From Xiphydria camelus (lineage: Eukaryota; Arthropoda; Insecta; Hymenoptera; Xiphydriidae), in NCBI GenBank assembly GCA_963678675.1, contig OY783197.1:15184402-15248401 (forward strand): 64,000 bases of DNA, in the 5' to 3' direction. Below, one piece after another: positions 1 through 10,885 of this stretch. Position numbers and translations under genes: made by a program. A model generated the notes under the pieces. It did not search any database. It saw only the letters and a program-made list of their open reading frames with translations, and was not told the DNA's origin. The number at the start of each line of letters is the position of its first letter. Position 1 is the first letter of the stretch.

Positions 1-198
1 GGTACGTCCATGCATACAGTGAGCCTGTGTGAGAGTACAGTCTCTACTAAATTTTTTTTCTAGAACGCTGTATACCGCCCTCTACTTATCTAAGTCCTCA
101 TGACCGAAACTTTTAGACTTGAATTACTCGAGGAAATACCTTAAGTAATTCTAACCAAATAAAGAAAATAAAACTTAGGTTTTCGCGGCCATTGTCAG

Positions 199-1845
199 TA
201 TACAGGGTGGACCAGGTTAAACGTCATTTTTTTTATATGTGATAGAACAACAAAAAAAAGTACTTTCATAAGAAAATAGTTTTCAAAAATGTTTCCTAAC
301 AAAGATACAGGGTGTCAAAGTTTCGAAAAGAAAATAGTTTTCTCATCATAACTTCTAAACTACTTGATCGATTTCCATGAAATTTCGCACACAGGCTAAT
401 GTATAACAGCTCTAAGCAATAATTAAATAATTTTTAAAAATTCTCCAGTGGCGTAGATACTAGGGGCCGGTACCCCCCTTTCCCCCTCCTAATCTTCGGC
501 GCCACTGGATATTTTGCAAGGAAAATTTAATTATTGGATTCCCCGTTTAATTTAGAGAAAAAAATCACCCTTGCAAATTTTTGATTTATGGCTTCGTTTT
601 TGAGATATTTATTTTAATTTATAGGGTTGCGAGCAGGCCAAAGCTAGGTTGAACTCCATTAATTGTGATATGTGATAGAGCAACAAAAAAAAATAGATTC
701 TCATGAGAAAATTTGTTTCAAAAATGTTTCCTAACAAAGATATAGGATGTCAAAGTTTCGAAAAAAAATGGTTTTCTCATTATAACTTCTAAACTACTTG
801 ATCGATGTCCATGAAATTTTGCACGCAGGCTAATGTCGTACATATCTAAGTAATAATTAAATAATTTTTAAAAATTCTCCAGTGGCGTAGATACTGGGGG
901 CCGGTACCCCCCTTTCCCCCTTCCCCATCTTCGGCGCCACTGGATATTTTGCAAAGAAAATTTAATTATTGGATTCCCCGTTTAATTTAAAGAAAAAAAT
1001 GACCCTTGCAAATTTTTGATTTGTGACTTCGTTTTTGAGATTTTTTTCTTTAAATTAAACGGGGAATCCAATAATTAAATATTCTTTGCAAAATATAGAG
1101 TGGCGCCGAAGATTGGGAAGGGGGAAAGGGGGGTACCGGCCCCCAGTATCTACGCCACTGGAGAATTTTTAAAAATTATTTAATTATTACTTAGAGCTGT
1201 ACGACATTAGCCTGTGTGCGAAATTTCATGGAAATCGATCCAGTGGCTTAGAAGTTATGATGAGAAAACCATTTTTTTTCGAAACTTTGACACCCTATAT
1301 CTTTGTTAGGAAGCATTTTTGAAATAAATTTTCTCATGAAAATCTATTTTTTTTGTTGCTCTATCACATATCACAATTAATGGAGTTCAATCTAGCTTTG
1401 GCCTACTCGCAATCCTATAAATTAAAATAAATATCTCAAAAACGAAGCCATAAATCAAAAATTTGCAAGGGTGAGTTTTTTCTCTAAATTAAACGGGGAA
1501 TCCAATAATTAAATTTTCTGTGCAAAATATCCAGTGGCGCCGAAGACTGGGAGCGGGAAAGGGGGGTACCGGCCCCTAGTATCTACGCCACTGGAGAATT
1601 TTTAAAAATTATTTAATTATTGCTTAGAGCTGTTCTACATTAGCCTGTGTACGAAATTTCATGGAAATCGATCAAGTAGTTTAGAAGTTATGATGAGAAA
1701 ACCATTTTTTTAAACGAAACTTTGACACCCTGTATCTTTGTTAGGAAACATTTTTGAAAAAAATTTTCTTATCAAAGTCTACTTTTTTGTTGTTGTTCTA
1801 TCACATATCAAAAAAAATGACGTTTAACCTGGTCCACCCTGTATA
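199..1845. mobile_element. 1.65 kb foldback (palindromic) non-autonomous DNA transposon
   Basis: The ends are inverted copies of each other: TACAGGGTGGACCAGGTTAA near 201 and its complement ending near 1844, with TA at both edges as in Tc1/mariner-type insertions. Each arm holds two direct copies of a unit of about 430 bp (near 280-640 and 700-1035, mirrored in 1040-1400 and 1460-1845), so one unit occurs four times. No reading frame of note lies inside. The superfamily is inferred from the TA edges only. Confidence 0.85.
445..1594. repeat. Four copies of a 64-bp mini-palindrome CCAGTGGCG...CGCCACTGG
   Basis: Copies lie at 445-508, 879-943, about 1098-1161 and 1531-1594, the last two inverted. 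Each has CCAGTGGCG and CGCCACTGG ends around a C-rich core (GGTACCCCCC). They may be small elements that inserted before the larger unit was duplicated. Confidence 0.75.
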
Positions 1846-2680
1846 GTTATGAGTCATCAAGAGACACGGTAGTGTCTCGCGGCATGTTCGTTCATTAGTT
1901 TCGTCAGAAACGACAGCACTGTCGCCGCGGGCACCCATGTACACTCAGAAAAATTTGGCCACAACTAGAAAATTATAGTAATTGCAGTGATAATTTTCTT
2001 CGCAATAGCAAGAATTCTTACTACGCTAGAAATATTTTTCTAGTTGTGTCTGAGGCATCCAGAAATATAGCTGGATTAGCTAAATACTTTTTTCAGTGTA
2101 TCTTTACAGGAAAAATTTCTGCCCCCTTCACCCCTCAATTTTTACATCGAATTTTCTCAATAAATATATGGTTATAACCAAAACTGGTTAGTTACGCCAT
2201 ATAAATTGATTATTCTCTATTGATAGAGACTAGAATAAATTTTATAAGTTACATATTAACAGAGATTCATCCTTAACAATGCGAAGCCACACCCCTCGCG
2301 CCTAAGTCGATAATTTTACGATTTCTCGGCCGATATCTATATGTCAAAATGTCACAAAAATTCCAGCAATCTTCGGCGATAGTCGGCCATGATCGAAAAT
2401 GTGTATACATAGATGCGATCAAACACACACACGCGCCATTGAATGTGGGAGATATATTCCGGCTTTCATCGTCGACTGTTCGGCGATGATCGGAAATGCA
2501 TACACAAATGCGACCACACGCATACGCCATCAAATGTATGTGAGAGAATATATAATGTATGACTTCAAATGCCTGTATCTCCTTTGCTAATTACTTTTAA
2601 AATATTTTTTCTTTTTCCTTGAATTCAGAAAATTATAGCAAGCATTTCCATTACTGCAATTATTTCCATGCAATAACATA
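1846..2680. other. Intergenic, no gene seen
   Basis: A/T-rich sequence with no supported gene. Two diverged direct copies of about 65 bp, with the shared words TCGGCGAT and ATGCGA, lie at 2372-2445 and 2475-2536. The short open frames there overlap each other on both strands and show no domain. Confidence 0.5.
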
Positions 2681-3207
2681 TACAGTGGTACCTCGACATA
2701 CGAGTTTAATTCGTTCCGTAACCTTGCTCATATGTCAAATTGCTCGTTTCTCAAAGCAATTTTCCCCATTGAAATTAATTAAAATGCCATTAATCCGTTC
2801 CAGCTCCCACAAAACCACCTCAGTTGTTTTTGTTAAGTGTTTTTGAATAAGAAAAATGTATTTACAAGAAGAAACATTTATTTATAAATAACAAATACAT
2901 ATTCTATAAAAACATAATAAAAGAAAAAGTGAAGTGCTTACGGAAGCGCTTAATTTTCGTCACTGGTCTTGGCTTTTTTCGTCATGCTTTGCTCATTTTC
3001 ACCTGCAGATCGTTTAAAAAAACTGTCCAAGGAGGTTTGTTTCTTCCTCCCTTTCAGGATATTGCGGAAATGTGTTAGGCAAGTTTCGTTGCGATTCCTC
3101 GTATCTCAAATCTTGCTCTCATCTCAAAGCAAAATATCGCTCGCTCGGCGGCTCGTATCTCAAAACACTCATATATTAGGGCACCTGTATGTCGAGGTAC
3201 CACTGTA
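2681..3207. mobile_element. Tc1/mariner- or pogo-like MITE, 527 bp with TA edges
   Basis: CAGTGGTACCTCGACATACG at 2683 is matched by its complement at about 3188-3205, each bordered by TA. A CAGTGGTACCTCG tip is typical of mariner/pogo-type elements. The inner sequence repeats CTCGTNTCTCAAAGCAA-like words near both ends, so the TIR is longer than the tip. A 213-codon open frame runs out of the element on the plus strand, but it resembles nothing and is not called. Confidence 0.85.
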
Positions 3208-3264
3208 TTATGGTTTCATGCCGATTATATATGTTCAATTGCTCGTTTCATATGGTGACATTAA

Positions 3265-3864
3265 AGGTCGGGACACACATTACCTGGCTGTGCCAGGGCC
3301 GCAGCACGGCCGAGTATCGTCCGTCGTCCGGCGGATGATCTGTCCAATAGAATCAAAAATGCTTTTGTTCTCACTTTACCGAGCCGTGACCGGGCGTCAC
3401 CAACGGACCGTCACCGAGCCGGGCCAGTTAGTTCAGTTTTACTTTTTCACGGTGACGGTCCGGCCGCGCTTCTCTTGTTTCCGTAATTTACGTGTTTTAG
3501 GCCCGGTTGTACAACATGCCGATATACTGCCCGATAGTGTTATCCTGCCGACAAGTCCGCTTTTGACGTATTTTGACGTTAGCGTAAAGCGGACTTGTCG
3601 GCAGGAATAACACTATCGACATGTTGTACAACCGGCCCTTAGTGCAATCAACCTAGCAGTTTCTAAGGCAACTGACGATTGACGGAAATGTGTGGTTCCT
3701 AGATACACGCGCCATGCAAGGGTTTGACCATTTCTTCCTCTTCGGCCGTGTTCGACCCTGGCACGGCCCGGTAATGTATGTCTCACCCTTCAACGTGCCG
3801 TGCCAGGGTCGAATGACGGCCGTGTCCCGGCCCTGGCACGGCCCGGTAATATGTATCCCAACCT
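3265..3864. mobile_element. 600-bp PIF/Harbinger-like MITE, TSD TAA
   Basis: AGGTCGGGACACACATTAC at the left is matched by GTAATATGTATCCCAACCT at the right, flanked by TAA at 3262-3264 and 3865-3867. A 3-bp TWA duplication is the PIF/Harbinger pattern. Extra copies of the subterminal block (CCTGGCACGGCCCGGTAAT) lie at 3757 and 3832. It contains a younger MITE at 3500-3638. Confidence 0.75.
3500..3638. mobile_element. 139-bp hairpin MITE nested in the 3265-3864 element
   Basis: Almost perfect palindrome with GGCCCGGTTGTACAACATG on the left and its near-complement on the right, flanked by TTA (3497-3499 and 3639-3641). The tip matches the MITEs at 8405-8479 and 39740-39871, so this is one PIF-like family. 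Confidence 0.85.
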
Positions 3865-3867
3865 TAA

Positions 3868-4440
3868 ATGTATCAAGCTGTCAAAATAGCTTAAAAAAGG
3901 AAGGAAATGACATGGCTCTATATTATCGACTATCGGATTATTTATACCTTACCGACTGCCGAAGTCAAATTTCAAGGTATCGGCCATAGGTATGCCTTTC
4001 ATCGGTTTGTCCGCGGACATACGGCAGTTATTTATGGAAATCCTTTCACGAACGAATTGTTCTGGGTAAAATATAAATATTATCGAAACATTAATTATAA
4101 AATCACTTCAAAATATCACGAGAATAAATCAAAAGTAACGTGGTTATAATTAATTGACTCGTATCGGTATAAAATGTGAGACTTTAATTTTGTGGTAATT
4201 AAAAGCTATTCTCCTACATGTACATATTCTCCTCATGAATAAATTCCAAAAAGGAGTGAAATCTTGTCAGAAAAACAGATTTTCTGTAAAAAAAAAGGCG
4301 GCATGTTCATTCAGTGCCAACAAAATAGATACGTAAAATACTCTCCAAAAAAGATTCGAAATCAATTAAGATCGCCATGTTCAAGATTTATATATGAAAA
4401 ATAAAAGGCATCATTTGAAAGGAAAATTATTGTACATCGT
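3868..4440. other. Intergenic, no gene seen
   Basis: A/T-rich, with no repeat pairing or domain found. An 80-codon and a 99-codon open frame overlap here without any recognisable family. Confidence 0.4.
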
Positions 4441-4697
4441 TACTCAAAAATTAGACGACAAAAAATTTATAAAAAAAATTTTCATAAAAAAGAACGCCGC
4501 GTTGTTTCCTTCAAGATAAAAAATTCAGACAAATAGAAAATTATATTCGATGTTTATGCACTTATGATTTTAAATAAATTCATACACTTATATGATACCA
4601 CCAGTATATAGTGGAAAAAATATGAAAACTTAAACGCGGCAAGTTCTTTTTTATGAAATTTTTTTATAAATTTTTTGTCGTCGAATTTTTTAGTAAA
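4441..4697. mobile_element. Foldback of about 257 bp
   Basis: Arms 4441-4504 and 4631-4697 are inverted copies around the words ACGACAAAAAATTTATAAAA and GAACGCCGCG. The centre of about 125 bp is unpaired. Target duplication is not clear. Confidence 0.65.
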
Positions 4698-4710
4698 AAA
4701 CCCTTATAAA

Positions 4711-5180
4711 CGCCTTATATAAATTTTGTCCCCGCTATTGAAGCCGTTGGAAACAATTCCGCTGCGTGGCGCCACTCACACGTGATGTTAATAGATCATT
4801 ATATTAACGGTCGTGTAGTGTTATTCGAACACTTCGAACATAATTTCGTGGATTGTGTATATAGTTTTTTATGTTTAAATGTAAAATCATTTTTTTTTAA
4901 TTTATTGTTAACGATGCCATGCCATGTGCGGAGGACATGGAGGGGGTAACATCACGTTACTGCTGGCGCCGCGCTGCAGCAGACACAATAGCGGGGACAC
5001 AAATTTAGGTGAGTAAAGGCCATCACACGTGAAAAAACGTAAGCAGTAACAGTAAGGATTGACCAATCAGAAAGCCTGTTTAAGCATAATTCCATAAGAA
5101 TGATATTTCTGATTGGTCAATCCTTACTGTTACTGCTTACGTTTTTTCACGTGTGATGGCCTTAACAGGGGGCTGATGGC
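4711..5180 (+). repeat. Dispersed repeat, occupied copy; second copy inverted at 47143-47475
   Basis: Sequence from CGCCTTATATAAATTTTGTC to TTAGGTGAGTAA, then 5163-5180, aligns end to end with the reverse complement of 47143-47475. The only large difference is the 146-bp MITE at 5017-5162. The ends contain TGTCCCCGCTATTG and CAATAGCGGGGACA, so the repeat is itself a TIR element (TIR about CGCTATTG). Confidence 0.8.
5017..5162. mobile_element. 146-bp hairpin MITE with TAA duplication
   Basis: Near-perfect palindrome starting AGGCCATCACACGTGAAAAA and ending with its complement, flanked by TAA at 5014-5016 and 5163-5165. The related copy at 47143-47475 has a single TAA at this place and no insert, so both the borders and the 3-bp duplication are seen directly. 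The TAA site points to the PIF/Harbinger superfamily. Confidence 0.92.
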
Positions 5181-5347
5181 CCCTAACGACGGCCATCTTA
5201 GGAAGAACGAATCGCCACCATACGGCGGTGTCCGACGCGAATAAAAATTCCGTAAGACCGTAAGCGTAAGCGAATAGACCAATCAGGATCAAGTATTCCG
5301 TTGTGGCAAAAACTCGCACTCAGATCCTCACTGTGGCATCACAGTAA

Positions 5348-6237
5348 AGGCCAAAGCACATCTAGGCGAAGCGAAGCGAAGCTACCTTTTATATTTCCAT
5401 TGATTCTTATGAGGTAACGCACACTTGAGCGAAGCGAAGCGCCGCGACCTAGGATAAGCACACTTGTGCGACTGGAAGCGCAGCGAAGCGACGCGCCGCG
5501 AAGCGAAGCTACCTTTTATATTTCCATTGATTCTTACGAGGTAACGCACACTTGAGCGAAGCGAAGCGCCGCGAAGCGAAGCGCGGCGAAGCGAAGCGCG
5601 GCGAAGCGAAGCGCCGCGAAGCGAAGCGCCGCGAGAAATGTTTATCGTGGACGGAATGTAATTCGTTAACGGGTGTAAAGTTTCGTCGATCACTTCCGTT
5701 AACGATTCGAAAATCCTTTCCAAGATAGATCTCGTCAACGAAATGAATTTTCTCACACGAAATAGTATCTTATATCATAAGGCGGAAATTCGAGATTTTT
5801 TCAGACTGTTTAATTAGGTCGTAACACGAGGCATGGTTTGGGGAGGAGGCTACGATCTATATAAACACAGTCTTAAAATTCCGAGGATTTCCGCCGAATG
5901 AGATATATACTATTTTTCCTCACGAATGCCCATTTCTCAAAACAAAACATGTACACGGCTCATTTCACGTTGCGTTCATCAGTTTGAAAAAGGCGAAAAT
6001 GAATGAAAAAGGCGAAAAAGGCGAAAATGACTGACATTTCACGGCGCTTCCCTTCCCTCCCTTCTCTACCCGGGTATCCATATATGGATATTTTCAGGTA
6101 TAGCTGTTTATACCTGGTAGAGAAGGGGATAGAATTCGCCGCGCTTCGCTTCGCGTCGCTTCGCTTCGCCCAAGTGTGCGTTGCACAGCCGCGCTTCGCG
6201 GCGCGTCGCTTCGCTTCGCCTAGATGTGCTTTGACCT
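5348..6237. mobile_element. 890-bp TIR element rich in GCGAAGCGAAGC minisatellite, TSD TAA
   Basis: AGGCCAAAGCACATCTAGGC at 5348 is matched by its complement (GATGTGCTTTGACCT) ending at 6237, with TAA at 5345-5347 and 6238-6240. Arrays of GCGAAGCGAAGCGCC-type units fill 5370-5635 and reappear inverted at 6140-6220. Positions 5636-5760 are an inverted fragment of the MITE at 36039-36487, and 6050-6135 forms an imperfect hairpin. The 124- and 99-codon open frames are products of the repeat and are not called as genes. Confidence 0.8.
5403..5635. repeat. GCGAAGCGAAGCGCC minisatellite array
   Basis: Tandem 14-15 bp units of GCGAAGCGAAGCGCC and GCGAAGCGAAGCGCG, densest at 5560-5635. A block of about 70 bp (TACCTTTTATATTTCCATTG onward) occurs twice, at 5381 and 5510. 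G+C content is far above the surroundings. Confidence 0.85.
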
Positions 6238-6517
6238 TAACGTCACTCAGTGACGCCACCGCGTGACGCTTGGGTGAAAGTCACGCTTGGCTATCGGGGG
6301 TGGATTTTCGTACTTATCAGAAGATGGATTTTTAGTATTGCCACAATGCCGAATCTAATGAACTATTGGTAATTTCGATTCGACTTATAGTTTCCGAGCT
6401 ACAGTGGACCAAAGTTTTCAAATATGCAAATTAATAGAACTTCAGGGTCATAGTTCACTCTCATTAGTTCGAATATTATAATAACTCAAGTATAAATTTA
6501 TTTTCTAGAAAGAGTTA

Positions 6518-7772
6518 TTAAGGTCCCTCATGCCAGGTTTTCGAATGATTTTGAATTGGCAGCAGTGTCTTGAACATATGCCCTAATGAAATTAAAGTCT
6601 CTACTATTATAACTTACATGATATCTCCATTTCTAAGCACTTCTTTACATATAAGCAATTTGTCACCGATTTTACATGATCGCTTATCCATCATAATGCA
6701 ATATTTTTTTTATAACACGTGCATCGAAAGTAGTGCTTTTCATGCTAGTTTTACGGGACGAAAATAGTAAATTGCACGCTAGGATAGAAAAGTTGAGCTC
6801 GCGCATGCGCAGTTTATACTTGCTTCACTTTCGTCCCTTAGGTAAATTTTCGTTCACTTTCATCCCTGAAAACTAGCATGAACAGCACCACTTGCATTCA
6901 CTTATTATAAAAAATATCGTGTGCAACACGGACCAAAGTTGGCGCCGACGAGTGTGATTGCAGCCCTCGCTTCGCTCGGGCAGCAAACTTCACACTCGTC
7001 GGCAATCGCCAATTTTCAGCCCTTGTTGCACAATATACTATTGTCAATGCATAGCCACAAAGTAAAAATTACGAGGGAATTGACGGGCAAATTAATAATT
7101 TTGATAGGTACTTCATTGGTTCACGAAACTGTTATAGCGTCTTCAGTTGACTAAGCCTAGAATACTCTGATTGTGAGTACCATTTCCCATGGTTTTGATA
7201 AATAATATTGCTGGGTATCGAAGCTTCCTATAAGAACGCTTTCTCTTAATTCCAACCAATAATATGTATCAATTTCTGGGAATATTATTAGTCGAATTCA
7301 AGGAATAGCGTAGATTGAGAGTTTCAGTGTTCAGCATTGTTATTTTCCAAAATGAATGGAAGGGGGACTCAAACATACTGAGATTAGTCAGTAGACGACA
7401 CAATGACAGTTGCAAAAACATGCAGAGACATGGCGAGGATACTACCCACAGGAAATGTTTGTGTGCGAGCAAGAATATTGAATAACCCTGATGAACTTAT
7501 AAAAGCCAATTCGCCCGCCAATTTCCTCGCGATTTTCATGAGTAAATAACAAATTTTCCGGCTATTTATTCATGAAAAATGTTGCATAATGATGGACAAA
7601 TGGTCATGAAGAATCGAAGATAAATTTGTATACGCAAACGCGTATAAAAATGTTTAGAAATGGAGATATCGTGTAAATTATAATAACAGAGGTTTTCATT
7701 TCATTAGAGCATATGTCCGAGACACTACTGTCAACTCGAAATCATTTGAAAACCTAGCATGAGGGACGTTAA
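6518..7772. mobile_element. 1.25 kb TIR element with TTAA edges
   Basis: The left arm (GGTCCCTCATGCCAGGTTTT, 6522 to about 6640) is matched by the right arm (about 7655-7768), over roughly 115 bp. TTAA is present at 6518-6521 and 7769-7772, the target used by piggyBac-type elements, although the tip does not start with the usual CCY. The interior has a second inverted pair (GCTAGTTTTACGGGACGAAA near 6745 and complementary words near 6860) and a hairpin at 6920-7032. No transposase is seen. Confidence 0.7.
6920..7032. mobile_element. Hairpin MITE nested in the 6518-7772 element
   Basis: GTGCAACACGGACCAAAGTT is matched imperfectly at the right end by the complement ending GTTGCACA. An inner hairpin (CGACGAGTGTGA / TCACACTCGTCG) encloses CCCTCGCTTCGCTCGGGC. 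Confidence 0.6.
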
Positions 7773-7920
7773 TACGTTACCGGGCCTTTTCAGAAGAATG
7801 TTGGAAAATAGCAATTAAATTTTTCCAAACTGTGGCAGAAAAATCATTTTGTTTAGTGGTTACATTGAAAATTACACGAATTTCCATTTAGAAATTTGAG
7901 GAAATATACGATCATAGACA

Positions 7921-8295
7921 TACAGCCTTGTGCAAAAGTATTAGGCACCCTTTAGAAGATAGTCGAGTTTTAGAGATTGGTTCTTCCAAATTATCTTACG
8001 AGCGAAGCGAGATATAAGAAAAACTTTCAGATAAAAGTTATTCAGTTTAAAAGATTAAACAACTTTTGTATTAAAGCTTTTATCGTATTTTGTTTCATTG
8101 AAAAGTTTGTTTCAGGCGATAAATTTTGGAGAACTGGTTTACCATCTTAAATAAAAATTTAATTAATCTCACAAAAAAAGTTTTTGTATTTTTCGAAAAG
8201 CTTTAAATCTACGGAGTTTTGTCAAGTCGACAACTGGTTTTAAAAATGGAAAATACAAAAATATAAGGTGCCTAATACTTTTGCACAAGGCTGTA
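7921..8295. mobile_element. Tc1/mariner-like MITE, 375 bp including TA edges
   Basis: CAGCCTTGTGCAAAAGTATT with GGCACC behind it is matched exactly by the complement at 8263-8293, with TA at 7921-7922 and 8294-8295. A tip of this kind (AAAAGTATT) is common in Tc1-type elements. No transposase frame remains. Confidence 0.88.
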
Positions 8296-8404
8296 GCTTG
8301 AGGCACGTAAACTGAATTTTGAGCGCAACAACAATATTCCTTCTTATTGCAGACGCAATACCCACGTGGAGCCCATCTATCTTTAAAAGCTTCTTACTGG
8401 CTTA

Positions 8405-8479
8405 GGCCCAGTTGTACAATGTAAGTTCAGCGCCGGTTCAGCTTGAACCGGCGCTGAATTTATATTGTACAACTGGGCC
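8405..8479. mobile_element. 75-bp micro-MITE, TSD TTA
   Basis: GGCCCAGTTGTACAAT and its complement border a core that is also palindromic (AGCGCCGGTTC / GAACCGGCGCT). TTA flanks both ends (8402-8404, 8480-8482). It is the smallest member of the GGCCC-GTTGTACAA family also seen at 3500 and 39740. Confidence 0.85.
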
Positions 8480-8482
8480 TTA

Positions 8483-9303
8483 GACTCATAAGGTACTTTT
8501 GTACCAAGCATAGTTTTATTGTTCTAATAAATAATTTGGCCCCTCGATATAAGTCGTTTTCATTTTTTGTTGACCTTAACGTAGTCAAAGAACGAACTAT
8601 CTTAGAGAACGGCTTAAAATCAATACCGCAGCCCCTTATTGTTTCAGTCAATAGTTCAATTACCGTACTAGTTGCCATATGTTCATATTTCAACAAATCT
8701 GTATACGTAGCGCGATTCATTGTGAGAAGTTAGACAATAAATGAGCAATTGAAAACTTGCGGTCGCAATAACCGTGCAATTATGTATATCGTAGTTCAAC
8801 AGAAAAATGTCTCGGAACACCAGCTGACCTCCAACTCGATCAGACGTTTCTCGAATGAAAGCGTCGCGGACAGCTGAGGTGACGTTCGACAAATTCAATT
8901 GCTGGATCGATTCCCTTAAAATCTCTCATTTTCAATAGACGTATAATGTAAGGCTTATTTATCCGTTCGAGATGCTCATTCAAGAGGTGGCTAATTAGCT
9001 CGAAGGCCAAATTAGTCGTCAGGGGTACTTTTCTATCAAACTTCGATACGATTTTAGAATTATTTTCTAATCCTGCGTAAAACCTGTTGATTGCAAAAAA
9101 ATTTGAATTATACTGTATTGACTAATTTTTCACGCAGAATCGCATTACGTATACCGGTTCTTCAAAATATGAACCATTCTGTTTATGTTCCTCTCCTCCG
9201 GGAAAGATGCCGCTTAGAGCCAATGTAAAAATGGAGCTTTCGATAAAAATAAATGAAAACAGTCAAGAGTAAAATATATGAATAGAAGAATAAATGACGA
9301 TCA
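8483..9303 (-). other. Downstream of POLRMT exon 6: open frames of unknown status
   Basis: Minus-strand reading gives two protein-like stretches: one from about 9100 to 8870, with an acceptor-like tract ending CAACAG at about 9085, and one from about 8930 to 8690. A third open frame covers 8460-8720. None continues the POLRMT frame with a good acceptor in the right phase, and none resembles the polymerase domain. They could be exons of another gene or chance frames. Confidence 0.35.
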
Positions 9304-9309
9304 ACTTAC

Positions 9310-9662
9310 AGCACGCAAAATAACAGGCGATAACTCACTCGGTTTTGCAATACTCTTTACTTGCACTTGGCCTTCAATCTCCAAGTTCAATTGTGCTCTT
9401 ATTTTTTTGTTTAGGTCTGCTAGCGTTAAGAGACCTTCTGCTGGACTCACGCTGTTGCCCGGGGTATTGGAAAGTTTATCTAAGAGTTGACACTGGTATG
9501 AAGTATCCGGTGGCGTATAAATTGGTTTGAAAGAAGGATCTATGAGTTTGATTCCCTTCAACACTTTTATTCGCTGATCGAACACAAAAGTTGACTTGTC
9601 CATGAGATCATTTAAAGTTATTCCTTTCGTTTTCATTTCCTTCTGGACTGCCAGCAAAAACT
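9310..9662 (-). CDS. POLRMT: POLRMT exon 6: start of the N-terminal domain of mitochondrial RNA polymerase
   Basis: Encodes the region after the PPR repeats, recognised from the order and spacing of residues shared with animal mitochondrial RNA polymerases: an LLAVQKEM helix, then LKGIKLIDPSF, then a proline-rich link and the segment LEIEGQVQVKSIAKP. The acceptor is a T-tract ending TTTTAG just above 9662 and joins in phase with exon 5. The chosen donor is GCT|GTAAGT at 9310; a second good donor (A|GTGAGT) lies at 9339 in a different phase. No following exon was found, so which donor is used is open. Human POLRMT is about 1230 residues; this exon ends at codon 468 of the model, before all of the palm and fingers. 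Confidence 0.8.
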
Positions 9663-9903
9663 CTAAAAAAAATCACGACTTTTATTGACAATTAATTGGG
9701 TGCGAAAGAATGGGAACTTCTCTATTGTTGAACGGATGTTTAAAAAAGCAGCAATCCTAATTTATTGTTTACGTATAATTGTGCTAAATGGTTTATACCT
9801 ATTTCAATCCCGTAAATGTACTCCGTATGATTAGTTTTCGAATCGGTTTTAATCATCTATAGTTACTACGAGTGAAAGTCAAATAATTTGTATATAATAT
9901 TAC

Positions 9904-10319
9904 CTATATGATTTTCCGAATGTGGTAATCGAGCAATGCATTCAAACACTGCTGCATAAGTTTGCGGCGTCATCTCGATGGAGGCTTTTGCCATGATACA
10001 TAACAATTCCTCTATTTTTTCCAGATTTGATTTGCAAGCGAACATGTGTAGAATTTCGTGATAAAGTGCGTCACTTTTCATATGTGGTACCCCATTTATA
10101 TTATGAAACCCTTTGCTTTTGTACCACATTAGCGCTGAACGTGCTCGAGAAGACATTCCAGCAGCAATACAGACTCTTATATAGGCGCATAAATTTCGAG
10201 CTAAATTTTTATCTTTTGCTCGTTGTGCGATGTCGTCTGATTGATCTTTTGTCTTTTTGTTCTTGTCTTTTCGAACTACTTTCTTACGTTTTGATATCTC
10301 ACTGTTTTTAGTTTTAGAT
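9904..10319 (-). CDS. POLRMT: POLRMT exon 5: basic linker and PPR domain of mitochondrial RNA polymerase
   Basis: POLRMT is the single-subunit, T7-like RNA polymerase that transcribes mitochondrial DNA and makes its replication primers in the matrix. This exon starts with a lysine-rich linker (SKRKKVVRKDKNKKTKD) and goes on into two pentatricopeptide repeats with the family-like words LCAYIRVCIAAGMSSRA, ALYHEILHMFA and MTPQTYAAVFECIARL. The acceptor is TATTCTCCACAG at 10320-10321 and completes a proline codon begun in exon 4; the donor is ATAG|GTAATA at 9904. An open frame runs upstream to an ATG at 10357, but that part is intronic in this model because the acceptor gives a continuous join to exon 4. 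Context: exons 1 to 6 read toward lower coordinates. Confidence 0.85.
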
Positions 10320-10885
10320 CTGTGGAGAATAGTAGGTACTCGTTTAATTGGATTCATAGATATACGTTATTAAAAATACAGTTTATAAACTAGAATATTT
10401 TCTTCTCCATATTATGACCGGTAAAAGAAATAAATATATTTTACTCCATACCATATAAACTCAAACTTGGCGCTAACTGCACTTCTTGAACATTCTAAAG
10501 GTACGATCTTATAACCATACACATAGTGCCATAGCAAGAAAACCCTACAAAGTAATTGATAAGTCAACGTACAAAAGATTCCTCATTACATACTTCAACT
10601 GCGCATGGAAAGATAGAGAATATGCGAATTTTATAATGTACTTAATTTTGTTAAAAATCTATGACGTACGATACGTTAAAAATATCAAAGTATTTTTACA
10701 AAGCTTATAATTCGTGATATAATCCATAGAGATTGAAGCTAGCTAAAAGATGCGTATAATGGTTTAATTTGCGCTACCACCATGTATGGCATTTCTTGGT
10801 ATTACCACTGACGAATTTTTTTAATTGGAGAAGAAAATGCTCTCAGTACAGATAGTTATTACAAAATAACATTCGCAATACTCAC
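10320..10885 (-). other. POLRMT intron 4
   Basis: A/T-rich intron of 566 bp between the donor CTCC|GTGAGT (10886) and the acceptor before 10319. A 74-codon plus-strand open frame at 10486-10710 has no recognisable domain. Confidence 0.65.

Noticed and set aside
2969..3610. 213-codon plus-strand open frame
   Set aside because: It runs through two unrelated MITEs (2681-3207 and 3265-3864) and shows no domain.
8683..9110. Minus-strand frames as the next POLRMT exons
   Set aside because: No acceptor gives the phase left by either donor of exon 6 with an open frame, and the sequence does not resemble the region expected there.
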